Shown here in pieces: positions 1 to 7,754 of a DNA stretch of 64,000 bases. The notes under the pieces are model-generated. The model was not told where the DNA came from, did no database searches, and saw only the letters and a program-made list of their open reading frames with translations. The position numbers and the translations under genes are program-made. The DNA is taken from contig NZ_RQJW01000020.1 of NCBI RefSeq assembly GCF_004028635.1, positions 62,001 to 126,000 of the forward strand, given 5' to 3'. This stretch comes from Streptomyces cyaneus. Lineage in GTDB: Bacteria > Actinomycetota > Actinomycetes > Streptomycetales > Streptomycetaceae. Position 1 is the first letter of the stretch, and every line of letters starts with the position of its first letter.

Positions 1-1019
1 TCCGGCACCGGCATGTTGGCCTTCCAGCAGTCGGCGTTGACGCGGGCGCGCTCGGCGCCGAAGGCCGCGCGGATCTGGGTGAACATGTCGCCGGGCACGG
101 TGGTGACGACGTCGATGCTCAGGGACGGCCGCAGTCCGTACTCGATGGCCTTCATCACGGGCGGCCAGCCGTGCCCCATCTGCACCTCGACCTGCGGCGC
201 TATCGACACCGTGCCGCCGCTGTCGGCGACCATCTGCCACTCCTCGTCGCTGAGGTAGCAGCAGTGGACGTAGGTGGTGTCGGAGCCGAGGAGCCCCAGG
301 CCGTGGAGCTGCTTGACCATGCCGAAGCGGCCCGCGAGCCGGCCCATGGCCACGTGCACGGTGATCGGGATGCCCAGCTCGCGGGCGAGGGCCCACTCGG
401 CGGCGACGACGTCGTTGACGCAGAACCCCGGGCCGCGGGTGGCCAGTGCCATGGTCAGCAGGCCGTCGTCGGAGGAGAAGTAGGTGCTGCGGATCCGCCG
501 TACGTCGTCGCCCGGTACCGCGATCTTGCTCTCGAACCAGTAGTCGGCGAGCGAGGTGTTGGCGCTGCCGTAGGCGTACTGGGCGCGGATGCCGGTCTCC
601 GTGAGCGCCTGGATCGCGGCGTCCGGGTGGGCGGGCGTGTTGTTGATGTGGGACCAGTCGACGAGGGTGGTGATGCCGGCGTTCAGGCACTCCAGCGAGC
701 CCGCGAGGTTGCCGGCGTACACGTCCTCGGGGGTGTACAGCGGCGCGAAGGTGTCGAGGATGTCGACGAAGTAGTCGTCCAGGGTGGCGTCGGGGGCGAC
801 GTTGCGGATGGGCGCCTCCCAGGTGTGGCGGTGGGTGTCGACGAATCCGGGGATCACGATCCGGCCGCTCATGTCGAGCACTTCGGCGTCGGCGCTGATC
901 TCCCGGTCCACCGCGGCGATCGTCCCGTCCTCGATGAGGACGTCGCCCTGGGGCAGGTCCCCGATCGCGGGGTCCATCGACAGCACATGACCGGCGCGCA
1001 GGAGTATCCGATGGGTCAT
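1..1019 (-). CDS. Amidohydrolase, TRZ/ATZ (cytosine deaminase-like) family, 3' end outside window
   Basis: A metal-dependent hydrolase of the amidohydrolase superfamily; 339 residues are visible and the C-terminus lies beyond position 1. The start MTHRILLRAGH at 1019 follows a GGAGGAA ribosome site. The metal motif DTHRH sits near residue 64, with a second His in PITVHVAM, a third in TYVHCCY and a candidate metal Asp in LSIDVVTT, the order usual for TRZ/ATZ deaminases. It follows the E1 beta gene by 22 nt and so is probably the last or a late gene of an operon with the 2-oxoacid dehydrogenase genes. The substrate cannot be read from the sequence: a cyclic amidine, a purine or pyrimidine, or a triazine are all possible. 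Confidence 0.85.
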   Translation of the reverse strand, partial: MTHRILLRAGHVLSMDPAIGDLPQGDVLIEDGTIAAVDREISADAEVLDMSGRIVIPGFVDTHRHTWEAPIRNVAPDATLDDYFVDILDTFAPLYTPEDVYAGNLAGSLECLNAGITTLVDWSHINNTPAHPDAAIQALTETGIRAQYAYGSANTSLADYWFESKIAVPGDDVRRIRSTYFSSDDGLLTMALATRGPGFCVNDVVAAEWALARELGIPITVHVAMGRLAGRFGMVKQLHGLGLLGSDTTYVHCCYLSDEEWQMVADSGGTVSIAPQVEVQMGHGWPPVMKAIEYGLRPSLSIDVVTTVPGDMFTQIRAAFGAERARVNADCWKANMPVP

Positions 1020-1041
1020 CGTTCTTCCTCCCATGGGGTGT

Positions 1042-2022
1042 TCAGTACGCGGCGAGGTCCCGGACGGCCGCCACGACCTTCTCGACGGTGGGAATGACCT
1101 CCTCTTCGAGTGCGTCGGCGAACGGCAGGGGCACGCACTCCCCCGCCACCCGCCTGACCGGCGCGTCCAGCAGGCCGAACCCCTCGTCGGCGACGACCGA
1201 GACGAGCGTCGCGCCCCAGCCGCCCTGGTACGGGTTCTCCTCCACGGTGACGAGCCGCGAGGTCCTGCCGAGTGAGGCGAGCACAGTGCTCACGTCCAGC
1301 GGCACGAGACAGCGCAGGTCGACGACCTCGGCCTCGATGCCGTCGCCGGACAGGAGTGCGGCGGCCTTGAGCGCGACGGGCACCATCGAGGCGAGCGCGA
1401 CGAGGGTGATGTCGGCTCCCTCGCGGACGACCGCGGCGCGACCCAGCTCGACGACATGGTCCGGCGGCGGGGGCGCGCCCTTGGTGGCGAGGAGCCCCTT
1501 GTGCTCGAAGAAGACCACCGGGTCGTCGCTGCGGATCGCCGCCGCCATCATGCCGACCACGTCGGCCGGGGTCGACGGTGCGGCGATCTTCAGGCCGGGG
1601 ATCGTGAACGCCCAGTTCTCGGTGGCCTGGGAGTGCTGGGCCCCGAAGCCGAGCCCGCCACCGTTGGCGGTGTGCACGACGAGCGGGACGGTGACCTGAC
1701 CGCCCGTCATGTACCGCACCTTCGGGATCTCGTTGGCGAGGTAGTCCCAGCAACAGGCCAGGAAGTCGGAGAACATGATCTCGGCGACCGGCCGCATCCC
1801 GGTCATCGCGGCACCCATGGCGGCCCCCACGATGGCCTGCTCGGATATGGGCGTGTCCCACACCCGCTCGGGCCCGAACTCCTTCCGCAGCCCCACGGTC
1901 GTCTTGAACACCCCGCCCGCCTCGCCGATGTCCTCACCCAGGCATACGACGGTGGGATCGCGCCGCATCTCCCGAGCGATGCCCTCGGCGACCGCCTCCC
2001 GGTAGCTGATCACGTCCGCCAC
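1042..2022 (-). CDS. 2-oxoacid (pyruvate/acetoin-type) dehydrogenase E1 component, beta subunit
   Basis: The beta subunit of a thiamine diphosphate-dependent E1 heterotetramer that decarboxylates a 2-oxoacid and passes the acyl group to a lipoyl E2. The protein is 326 residues, normal for the family, with the typical LGEDIGEAGG start region, the EQAIVGAAMG segment near residue 72 and the conserved GGGLGFGAQHSQ segment. I chose the GTG start at 2022 because GGAGG lies 6 nt upstream; this makes a 13-nt overlap with the alpha-subunit gene. No E2 or E3 gene lies nearby, so the partners must be elsewhere on the chromosome. Pyruvate, acetoin and branched-chain substrates cannot be separated from sequence alone. 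Confidence 0.9.
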   Translation of the reverse strand: MADVISYREAVAEGIAREMRRDPTVVCLGEDIGEAGGVFKTTVGLRKEFGPERVWDTPISEQAIVGAAMGAAMTGMRPVAEIMFSDFLACCWDYLANEIPKVRYMTGGQVTVPLVVHTANGGGLGFGAQHSQATENWAFTIPGLKIAAPSTPADVVGMMAAAIRSDDPVVFFEHKGLLATKGAPPPPDHVVELGRAAVVREGADITLVALASMVPVALKAAALLSGDGIEAEVVDLRCLVPLDVSTVLASLGRTSRLVTVEENPYQGGWGATLVSVVADEGFGLLDAPVRRVAGECVPLPFADALEEEVIPTVEKVVAAVRDLAAY

Positions 2023-2987
2023 GCCGCACCTCCGTCGGCCCATACGTCGGTCAGCGCCTCGCGCGGATCGGGTGGCGGTGCGGCCTTCGCGGCCTCGACC
2101 GCCTTCGCCACGACGGCACTTGCGCGCTCGTCGGCCTCGCTGATCGTCTCCGGCGCTACTCCCAGCTCGGCGAGTCGCCCCCGCGCCAGGTCCAACGGGT
2201 CGTGCTTCAGCCACCGCTCGACCTCCTCGGCCGGACGGTAGGTGGCCGGATCGGCGCGGCTGTGCCCGAAGTGCCGATAGGTCTCCGCCTCCAACAGTGC
2301 GGGCCCGTCTCCTGCCCGGGCCCGCCCCGCGAGCCGGGCCACCGCTTCCTGTACGGCGACGACGTCGTTGCCGTCCACCACCTCGCCCGGGATGCCGTAC
2401 GCGGGCGCCCGGTCGGCCGCGGGCCGGGGCACCGCCGTGACGTCAGCGATCGGGGTGTACTCCATGTAGAGGTTGTTCTCGCAGACGAACAGCACGGGCA
2501 GCTTCCATACGGCGGCCAGGTTGAGCGCCTCGTGGAAGGCGCCGATGTTGGTGGCGCCGTCGCCGAAGAAGGCGACCGCGATCTGGTCGGTGCCGCGCAG
2601 TCGGGCCGACCAGGCGGCACCGGCCGCCATCGGGAGGTGGGCGCCGACGATGGCGTACGAACCGAGCATGCCGGTGGACGCCTTGGTCAGGTGCATGGAG
2701 CCGCCCTTGGCCTGGCACAACCCTGTCGCCCGGCTCATGAGTTCGGCGAGGCACTCCTCCGGGGTGGCCCCGCGTGCCATGGCGTGGTGGTGGCCGCGGT
2801 AGGTGGCGAAGACGTAGTCGTCGGGGCGCAGGGCGGCGCTCGCGCCGACGGCTACGGCCTCGTGCCCGGCGGCGAGGTGGGTGGTGCCCTTGACGAGACC
2901 CTGCAGGAACAGGTCGTGCGCGGCCTTCTCCGTACGGCGGATGACGGCCATCTGCTCGTAGGCGGCGAGGAGTTCGGCCGGGTCCAT
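2010..2987 (-). CDS. 2-oxoacid (pyruvate/acetoin-type) dehydrogenase E1 component, alpha subunit
   Basis: The alpha subunit of the thiamine diphosphate-dependent E1 enzyme, partner of the overlapping beta-subunit gene. The 325-residue protein has the full ThDP motif beginning FFGDGATN at about residue 141 and closing with the NN pair at about 171-172. The HHHAMARG loop near residue 66 and the KGGSMH segment near 94 are typical of PdhA/AcoA proteins. Its ATG overlaps the TGA of the upstream M24 gene by one base (TGATG), so translation is probably coupled. Its place between a peptidase-like gene and an amidohydrolase suggests a dedicated catabolic role, not the central pyruvate dehydrogenase. 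Confidence 0.9.
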   Translation of the reverse strand: MDPAELLAAYEQMAVIRRTEKAAHDLFLQGLVKGTTHLAAGHEAVAVGASAALRPDDYVFATYRGHHHAMARGATPEECLAELMSRATGLCQAKGGSMHLTKASTGMLGSYAIVGAHLPMAAGAAWSARLRGTDQIAVAFFGDGATNIGAFHEALNLAAVWKLPVLFVCENNLYMEYTPIADVTAVPRPAADRAPAYGIPGEVVDGNDVVAVQEAVARLAGRARAGDGPALLEAETYRHFGHSRADPATYRPAEEVERWLKHDPLDLARGRLAELGVAPETISEADERASAVVAKAVEAAKAAPPPDPREALTDVWADGGAAWRT

Positions 2988-4375
2988 CAGCGCGTCCCGT
3001 CGCCACGAGAAGTGTCGAAGGATGTGTCGAGGGAGGGGTTGAGCGAGGTATTGAGCGAGGTGTTGAGATGGGACTGCGACTCGCGCCGGGTGTTCAGCTC
3101 GCCGCCCACCGTCCAGTACTTGCGGCCCGCGACCAGCAGTTCCTCCGCCGGGAACTTGGTGATGACCTCGCAGCCGTCGGCCGTGACGACCAGTTCCTCC
3201 TCGATGCGGGCGGCGGACCAGCCGTCAGAGGCGGGCCAGTAGGTCTCCAGGGCGAACACCATGCCCTCTTCGAGGACTTCGGGGTGGTCGAGGGAGACCA
3301 GCCGGCTGAAGATCGGCTTCTCCCAGATCGACAGGCCGACGCCGTGGCCGTACTGGAGGGCGAAGGCGGCGGTCTCGTCGGCGAAGCCGAACTCCTCGGC
3401 GCGCGGCCAGACTTGGACGATGTCGGCGGTGGTCGCACCGGGTCGGACCAGGGCGATGGCCCGGTCCATGTACTCACGGCAGCGGACGTAGGCGTCGCGC
3501 TGGGCGCTGGAGGCGCTGCCGACGGCGAAGGTGCGGTAGTAGCAGGTGCGGTATCCGAGGTGGCTGTGCAGGATGTCGAAAAAGGCGGGGTCGCCGGGGC
3601 GGATCAGGCGGTCGCTGTAGACGTGCGGGTGGGGTGAACAGCGCTCGCCGGAGATCGCGTTGACGCCCTCGACGTACTCGCTGCCGAGGTCGTACAGCAC
3701 CTTGCTGACGAGTCCGACGCACTCGTTCTCGCGCACGCCGGGGCGCAGATAGCCGTACAGCTCCTCGTACGCCGCGTCGACCATGGCGCAGGCCTGGGTG
3801 AGCAGGGAGATCTCGTCCGGCGTCTTGATGCGGCGGGCTTCTAGGAAGACCTGCTGTCCGTCGACGACCTCGATGCCCTCGGCGCGCAGGGCGGTGAGGA
3901 TGGGCATCTCGGCGACGTCGATACCGAGCGGCTCGCCCGCCAGCCCGTGTTCGCGCAGCTCGGTGGCGATCTTCGCGGCGACGTCCTGGGCGATCCCGGC
4001 GTCCGGGTGGAAGGCGCCGCGGAGTGTCGAGATGCCGGCGCGGGCGCCGGTGGGCGGGCCGTCTTCCTTGCCGTCGCTGTAGTCGAGCCACGGGTTGTAG
4101 AGCTGGTGGTGGCGGGCGGCGGAGCCGAAGTCCCAGACGATCGGTTCGCCGCCGCGCACCAGCAGGGCGAAGCGGATCAGCTTGTCCATCGCCCAGGTGC
4201 CGATGTGCGTGGCGGTCATGTAGCGGATGTTGGCGAAGTCGAAGCTGAGCAGCGCGCCCAGCTCGGAGCGGTTCAGGGTCTCGTCGAGGCGGGCCAGCCG
4301 CTGCCTGCGCAGCCGGTCCAGGTCGACGCGCTCTTCCCAGTCGACGGCGTTGGGTCCGAATGTGCGGATCGCCAT
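2987..4375 (-). CDS. M24 (creatinase/aminopeptidase P-fold) enzyme, DddP-like, with altered metal site
   Basis: A pita-bread-fold M24 protein of 462 residues with a creatinase N-terminal domain (about 20-180) and a catalytic domain (about 190-420). Of the five usual metal ligands I see D267 (FFDIL), H344 (YGHGVGL), E377 (FALETY) and E392 (ARIEEE). The second Asp, expected 11 residues after the first, is Cys278 in RTCYYRT. The sequence reads to me, from memory, like the clade containing Xaa-Pro peptidase-like proteins and the DMSP lyase DddP, so it may not be a peptidase. The last 35 residues carry a repeated (L/F)NTS/DTS-type motif that lies outside the domain. The ATG at 4375 was chosen; a GTG three codons upstream is possible. 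It is translationally coupled to the E1 alpha gene. Confidence 0.75.
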   Translation of the reverse strand: MAIRTFGPNAVDWEERVDLDRLRRQRLARLDETLNRSELGALLSFDFANIRYMTATHIGTWAMDKLIRFALLVRGGEPIVWDFGSAARHHQLYNPWLDYSDGKEDGPPTGARAGISTLRGAFHPDAGIAQDVAAKIATELREHGLAGEPLGIDVAEMPILTALRAEGIEVVDGQQVFLEARRIKTPDEISLLTQACAMVDAAYEELYGYLRPGVRENECVGLVSKVLYDLGSEYVEGVNAISGERCSPHPHVYSDRLIRPGDPAFFDILHSHLGYRTCYYRTFAVGSASSAQRDAYVRCREYMDRAIALVRPGATTADIVQVWPRAEEFGFADETAAFALQYGHGVGLSIWEKPIFSRLVSLDHPEVLEEGMVFALETYWPASDGWSAARIEEELVVTADGCEVITKFPAEELLVAGRKYWTVGGELNTRRESQSHLNTSLNTSLNPSLDTSFDTSRGDGTR

Positions 4376-4420
4376 GGCGAACACCCCCGCTTCGGAGTGA
4401 ACGACCGCACGCGGCGAGTG

Positions 4421-5062
4421 TCAAGTGTCACTGAACACGAACCAGACGCCCACGGCCGGTACGTCACCATCATTGCGGTAGCGGTGCGGGGTCGTCGACT
4501 CGAAGCAGACGGCGTCGCCGGGGTGCAGCGTGTACTCGTCGAAACCGAGGGTGAGGATCAGCTCGCCCGAGGTCAGACAGCCGTACTCGGTGCCCGCGTG
4601 GCGCATGAGGCCGCCGGAGCTGGAGGAGGCGCCGCCGGGTCGGTAGGTCACCTGGAGGAAGTCGACATCGGTGCCGGGAACATGGCCGAGACGCTCCCAC
4701 ACGACACCCGAGTCCAGCTCCAGCACCTCCCGCTCGCCCGGCGTGACCAGCGGGCCGATGCGGCGGCCGGGGTCGGCGGCGAAGGCGGCCAGGGCTTGCA
4801 GGACGGTGCCGGGGACTGCCGCCACGGGGGCCACGGCTGCGGTCTCGTCCGCGACGAAGAGCGACTCCAGGGAGATGCCGAGGGCTGTGGTGATGGCGTA
4901 CAGCGTGCTCACGGAGGGCTGGCTCTTGCCGGTCTCGATCTGCGAGATCAGGCTCGCCGAGACCCCGACCTCGCGGGCCAGAGCGCGCACACTCGTCCCG
5001 CGCGCGAGGCGCGCCTGCCGGATACGCGCTCCGACCGCCGGTGGCGCGGTGGCGGGTGACAC
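4421..5062 (-). CDS. XRE-family regulator with C-terminal cupin domain
   Basis: A one-component transcription regulator of 213 residues. An N-terminal helix-turn-helix (about 15-70, with VGVSASLISQIETGKSQPS) binds DNA and a C-terminal cupin barrel (about 115-210, with HPGDAVCFES and TPHRY) probably binds a small ligand. The GTG at 5062 was chosen because GGAGGAG lies 6 nt upstream; longer in-frame starts run into low-complexity sequence. It lies 45 nt upstream of the M24 gene on the same strand, so it is probably the first gene of the operon and its local regulator. Regulators of this build often control amine, polyol or amino-acid catabolism. Confidence 0.88.
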   Translation of the reverse strand: MSPATAPPAVGARIRQARLARGTSVRALAREVGVSASLISQIETGKSQPSVSTLYAITTALGISLESLFVADETAAVAPVAAVPGTVLQALAAFAADPGRRIGPLVTPGEREVLELDSGVVWERLGHVPGTDVDFLQVTYRPGGASSSSGGLMRHAGTEYGCLTSGELILTLGFDEYTLHPGDAVCFESTTPHRYRNDGDVPAVGVWFVFSDT

Positions 5063-5170
5063 GGACGGCTCCTCCCCCGGTTCTCGTGGGCCGCTGGGTC
5101 GTGTGGTGTGCAGCCCCATTGAACAGCCGGGGTCGGCCACGACGCCAGAGCGACAGGTCTGCGCTCCCTT

Positions 5171-5310
5171 CTCGGCATCACCCCCTCGATCGAGGCTCGG
5201 CGCCCCCTCGGCGCCACCACCTCGACCGGGCTCAGCACCTCCTCGGCACCGCCTCACTCGCGGCTCAGCGCCTCCCCGGCACCACCGCCCCGCCCCAGGC
5301 TCAGCGCCTC
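5171..5310. repeat. Four imperfect tandem repeats of about 34-36 bp
   Basis: Roughly four degenerate copies run from 5171 to 5310, each starting like CTCGGCACCACC and ending like GGCTCAGCGCCTC. The last copy enters the 3' end of the sensor kinase gene. They fill the gap between the XRE-cupin start and the kinase stop. There are no constant-length spacers, so this is not a CRISPR. Slippage duplication is the simplest explanation. Confidence 0.6.
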
Positions 5311-6482
5311 CCCGCCGGAAACACCGCCCGCACCTCCCACCCCACCTCGCCCCGCGGCCCGGCGTGCAGTTCGCCGCCCAGTGCGGTCACCCGCTCCTTC
5401 AGACCGACGAGGCCGAAGCCGCCGCCGTGCGCGGCCGCCGGGAGTTGGGTGCCGCCCCGTCCGTCGTCCGCGACCGACACCTCCAGGCCTCCGGCGTCGT
5501 CCCGCAGCCGGACTTCGATGTGCGCGGCGTCAGCAGCGTGGCGCCGGATGTTGGTCAGCGCCTCCTGCACCACCCGGAAGGCCGCGGCCTGCACCTCGTG
5601 GGGCAGGTCGTCGGACACGGCGGGGTCGCGGCGCAGGGTGACCTGCTGGATCGGGCCCGCGAATCCGTCCGTCAGATCGGCGATGCCCGCCAGGTCGCCG
5701 ACCGGGCGGCGGTCGGCCGCCTCCTCCCCGGTGTCACGCAGCACGCCGACCGTGCGGCGCATCGACGCGAGGGCTTCGGTCGCGGCGCGTTCGATGCCGG
5801 CCAGCACCGGGTCGAGCTCCCGCGGCTGGGTCTGCGCCATCATGCGGGCCATCTGCGTCTGCACGAGGATCCCGGTGACATGGTGGGCGACGAAGTCGTG
5901 CAGGTCGGCGGCGATGGCGACGCGTTCGGAGCGCCGGGTCTCGGTGACGGCGATCGTTCGCCGGTAGTCCAGGGTGCGCAGGTACACGGCGAGCCCAGCG
6001 AAGACGCCGACCAGGACCAGGCCGCCCACCACGAAGCCCAGCACGTCGGCGTCCAACGACCCGCGATACCGAACCGGCAGCAGCAACAGCGCGCCCACGT
6101 CGAGGGCTCCGCACCCCCAGGCCCAGCGCGGCGGGCAGTGCCGTACCGCGACGAACAGCAGACACAGCAGGATCAGGACCTCGCCGGGACCGAAGATGTT
6201 CGCCTTGAGGGCCAGCAGGGAGCCCACCGAGTACAGGGCGGAGACGACGGCGGGCACGGCCGTGCGCACCTGCGGCGTGAGCCACTCGGGCCGCCGCCCG
6301 ACCGGCCACAGCACGGCGGCCAGACCCACCAGCAGCACCACCAGGATGGGCCAGACGGGGCTGGCCGTCGGCAGGACGCTCGTCCCGTCGGCGCCCGCGT
6401 ACAGGACGTCGACGACACAGGCAGCCAGCAGGACGCCGACGGCGAAGCCTCGGGCGCAGCCGCGGGGGGAAACGGACTTCAT
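5301..6482 (-). CDS. Sensor histidine kinase, NarL/DesK type (HisKA_3)
   Basis: A membrane sensor kinase of 393 residues. Five or six hydrophobic segments span about residues 12-168. The dimerisation/phosphoacceptor helix follows with DLHDFVAHHV (His195), and a HATPase_c domain with QEALTNIRRHA and DDGRGG lies at about 290-390. This is the layout of kinases that pair with LuxR-type response regulators; the likely partner is the regulator at 9862, with the ABC exporter genes between them. The ATG at 6482 was chosen; a GTG three codons upstream is an alternative. The gene is divergent from the DUF4333 gene. Confidence 0.92.
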   Translation of the reverse strand: MKSVSPRGCARGFAVGVLLAACVVDVLYAGADGTSVLPTASPVWPILVVLLVGLAAVLWPVGRRPEWLTPQVRTAVPAVVSALYSVGSLLALKANIFGPGEVLILLCLLFVAVRHCPPRWAWGCGALDVGALLLLPVRYRGSLDADVLGFVVGGLVLVGVFAGLAVYLRTLDYRRTIAVTETRRSERVAIAADLHDFVAHHVTGILVQTQMARMMAQTQPRELDPVLAGIERAATEALASMRRTVGVLRDTGEEAADRRPVGDLAGIADLTDGFAGPIQQVTLRRDPAVSDDLPHEVQAAAFRVVQEALTNIRRHAADAAHIEVRLRDDAGGLEVSVADDGRGGTQLPAAAHGGGFGLVGLKERVTALGGELHAGPRGEVGWEVRAVFPAGRR

Positions 6483-6632
6483 GCCGATCACGGTAGGCGA
6501 GGCCGTACTCGGCGGGATCGGCCGATCGGCCGAGGGGCCCACCGCTGACGCCGACCTTATGGCCGAGGCGCGCGCCCGGGCGTGCGGGCGAGGGTGGAGC
6601 CGCATCCTCACCACGGACATCAGGAGTACGCG

Positions 6633-7004
6633 ATGCAGCGCAGCAAGTTCCTCGTCGGCGTCGTCGGCGGCGTGACCGCTGTGGTCGCGCTGGGCGGCCT
6701 CGGCACCTATCTGCTCTCCGGCACCGAGTCGACCAGCAGCCTGGACGAGTACAGCACCGTGTCGGTGGACGGCCACCGGGCGCTCGCGGCAAAGGTGGTC
6801 GCGGGCCGCACCGAGAGCAAGATCCACCCGCTGCCCTGGGTCGGCGACAAGGTCTCCGGCATCACCTGCCCGACCGGCCTCAAGGCCGTGGCCGGAGCCA
6901 CCATCACCTGCACCGGCAAGAAGAGCGACGGCAGGGCCGTCGACATCCCCGTCCGTGTGACCAAGGCCGACGCGAAGAGCGTCACCTGGAAGTTCGAGCG
7001 CTGA
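6633..7004 (+). CDS. DUF4333 domain protein, membrane-anchored or secreted
   Basis: A 123-residue protein with one N-terminal hydrophobic segment (about 7-28, FLVGVVGGVTAVVALGG) that acts as a membrane anchor or signal peptide. The rest is an extracytoplasmic DUF4333-type domain with two cysteines (ITCPTGLKA and ITCTGKK) likely to form a disulfide. CAGGAG lies 6 nt before the ATG at 6633. It sits 42 nt upstream of an ABC ATPase gene and divergent from the sensor kinase, so it may be an accessory of that exporter or signalling unit. No function is established for the domain. Confidence 0.85.
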   Translation: MQRSKFLVGVVGGVTAVVALGGLGTYLLSGTESTSSLDEYSTVSVDGHRALAAKVVAGRTESKIHPLPWVGDKVSGITCPTGLKAVAGATITCTGKKSDGRAVDIPVRVTKADAKSVTWKFER

Positions 7005-7046
7005 GAAGAACGCTGAGAACAAGCTGAGAAGGGGCCACGAAACACC

Positions 7047-7730
7047 ATGAGCACCGTTCTGGCCGGCCACGGCCTCGTCAAGAAGTACGGCTCCACCATC
7101 GCCCTCGCCGGCGTGGACGTGGAGGTCCGTGAGCGCGACTCCCTGGCGATCATGGGCCCGTCCGGGTCCGGCAAGTCGACCCTGCTGCACACCCTCGCCG
7201 GGATCATCCGGCCCGACGCAGGCCAGGTGCTGCTGCGCGGCGAGCGCCTCGACGACCTGGGCGAGAACCGGCTGAGCGCGCTGCGCCGCAAGAAGTTCGG
7301 GTTCGTCTTCCAGTTCGGCCAGTTGCTGCCGGAGCTGCCCGCCGAGGAGAACGTCGCCCTGCCGCTGATGCTGGAGGGCATGCCGCGCCGGCAGGCCGTC
7401 GCCCGGGCCCGCCGCTGGTTCGCGCCACTCGGCCTGGACGGCCTTGAGCAGCGCCGCCCCGGCCAACTCTCCGGCGGACAGGCGCAGCGCGTCGCCATCG
7501 CCCGCGCGCTGGCCGTCGAGCCGGACGTGGTCTTCGCCGACGAGCCGACCGGCGCGCTGGACCAGCGCACCAGCACCGAAGTGATCCAGTTGCTGACCTT
7601 CGCGACCCGGAACACGGGTGCCGCTCTGGTGATGGTCACTCATGACGCCGACGTCGCCGCCCACTGCGACCGCGTCCTCCAGGTCCGGGACGGCCGGATC
7701 AGCAACTACAGCCAGTTCACGGTCGCCTGA
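7047..7730 (+). CDS. ABC transporter ATP-binding protein, MacB/LolD type
   Basis: The ATPase of an ABC exporter, 227 residues. It shows a Walker A motif (GPSGSGKST, about 36-44), the signature LSGGQAQRVAIARAL near 147, Walker B FADEPTGALD near 170 and the switch His in VTHDAD. The DEPTGALD form and the neighbouring FtsX-type permease place it in the MacB/LolD/BceA group that moves lipids, antimicrobials or peptides. It shares a transcript with the permease, whose start lies 24 nt downstream. The flanking two-component pair suggests induction by an envelope-acting compound. Confidence 0.93.
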   Translation: MSTVLAGHGLVKKYGSTIALAGVDVEVRERDSLAIMGPSGSGKSTLLHTLAGIIRPDAGQVLLRGERLDDLGENRLSALRRKKFGFVFQFGQLLPELPAEENVALPLMLEGMPRRQAVARARRWFAPLGLDGLEQRRPGQLSGGQAQRVAIARALAVEPDVVFADEPTGALDQRTSTEVIQLLTFATRNTGAALVMVTHDADVAAHCDRVLQVRDGRISNYSQFTVA

Positions 7731-7754
7731 CCCCGCCTTCCCCCGGAGCCCGCC

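Noticed and set aside
171..1097. Plus-strand frame opposite the amidohydrolase
   Set aside because: Antisense shadow; the minus strand encodes a clear metal-hydrolase with all motifs.
5171..5310. Possible CRISPR-like repeat array
   Set aside because: Units are degenerate, contiguous and without spacers; no cas genes are present in the window.
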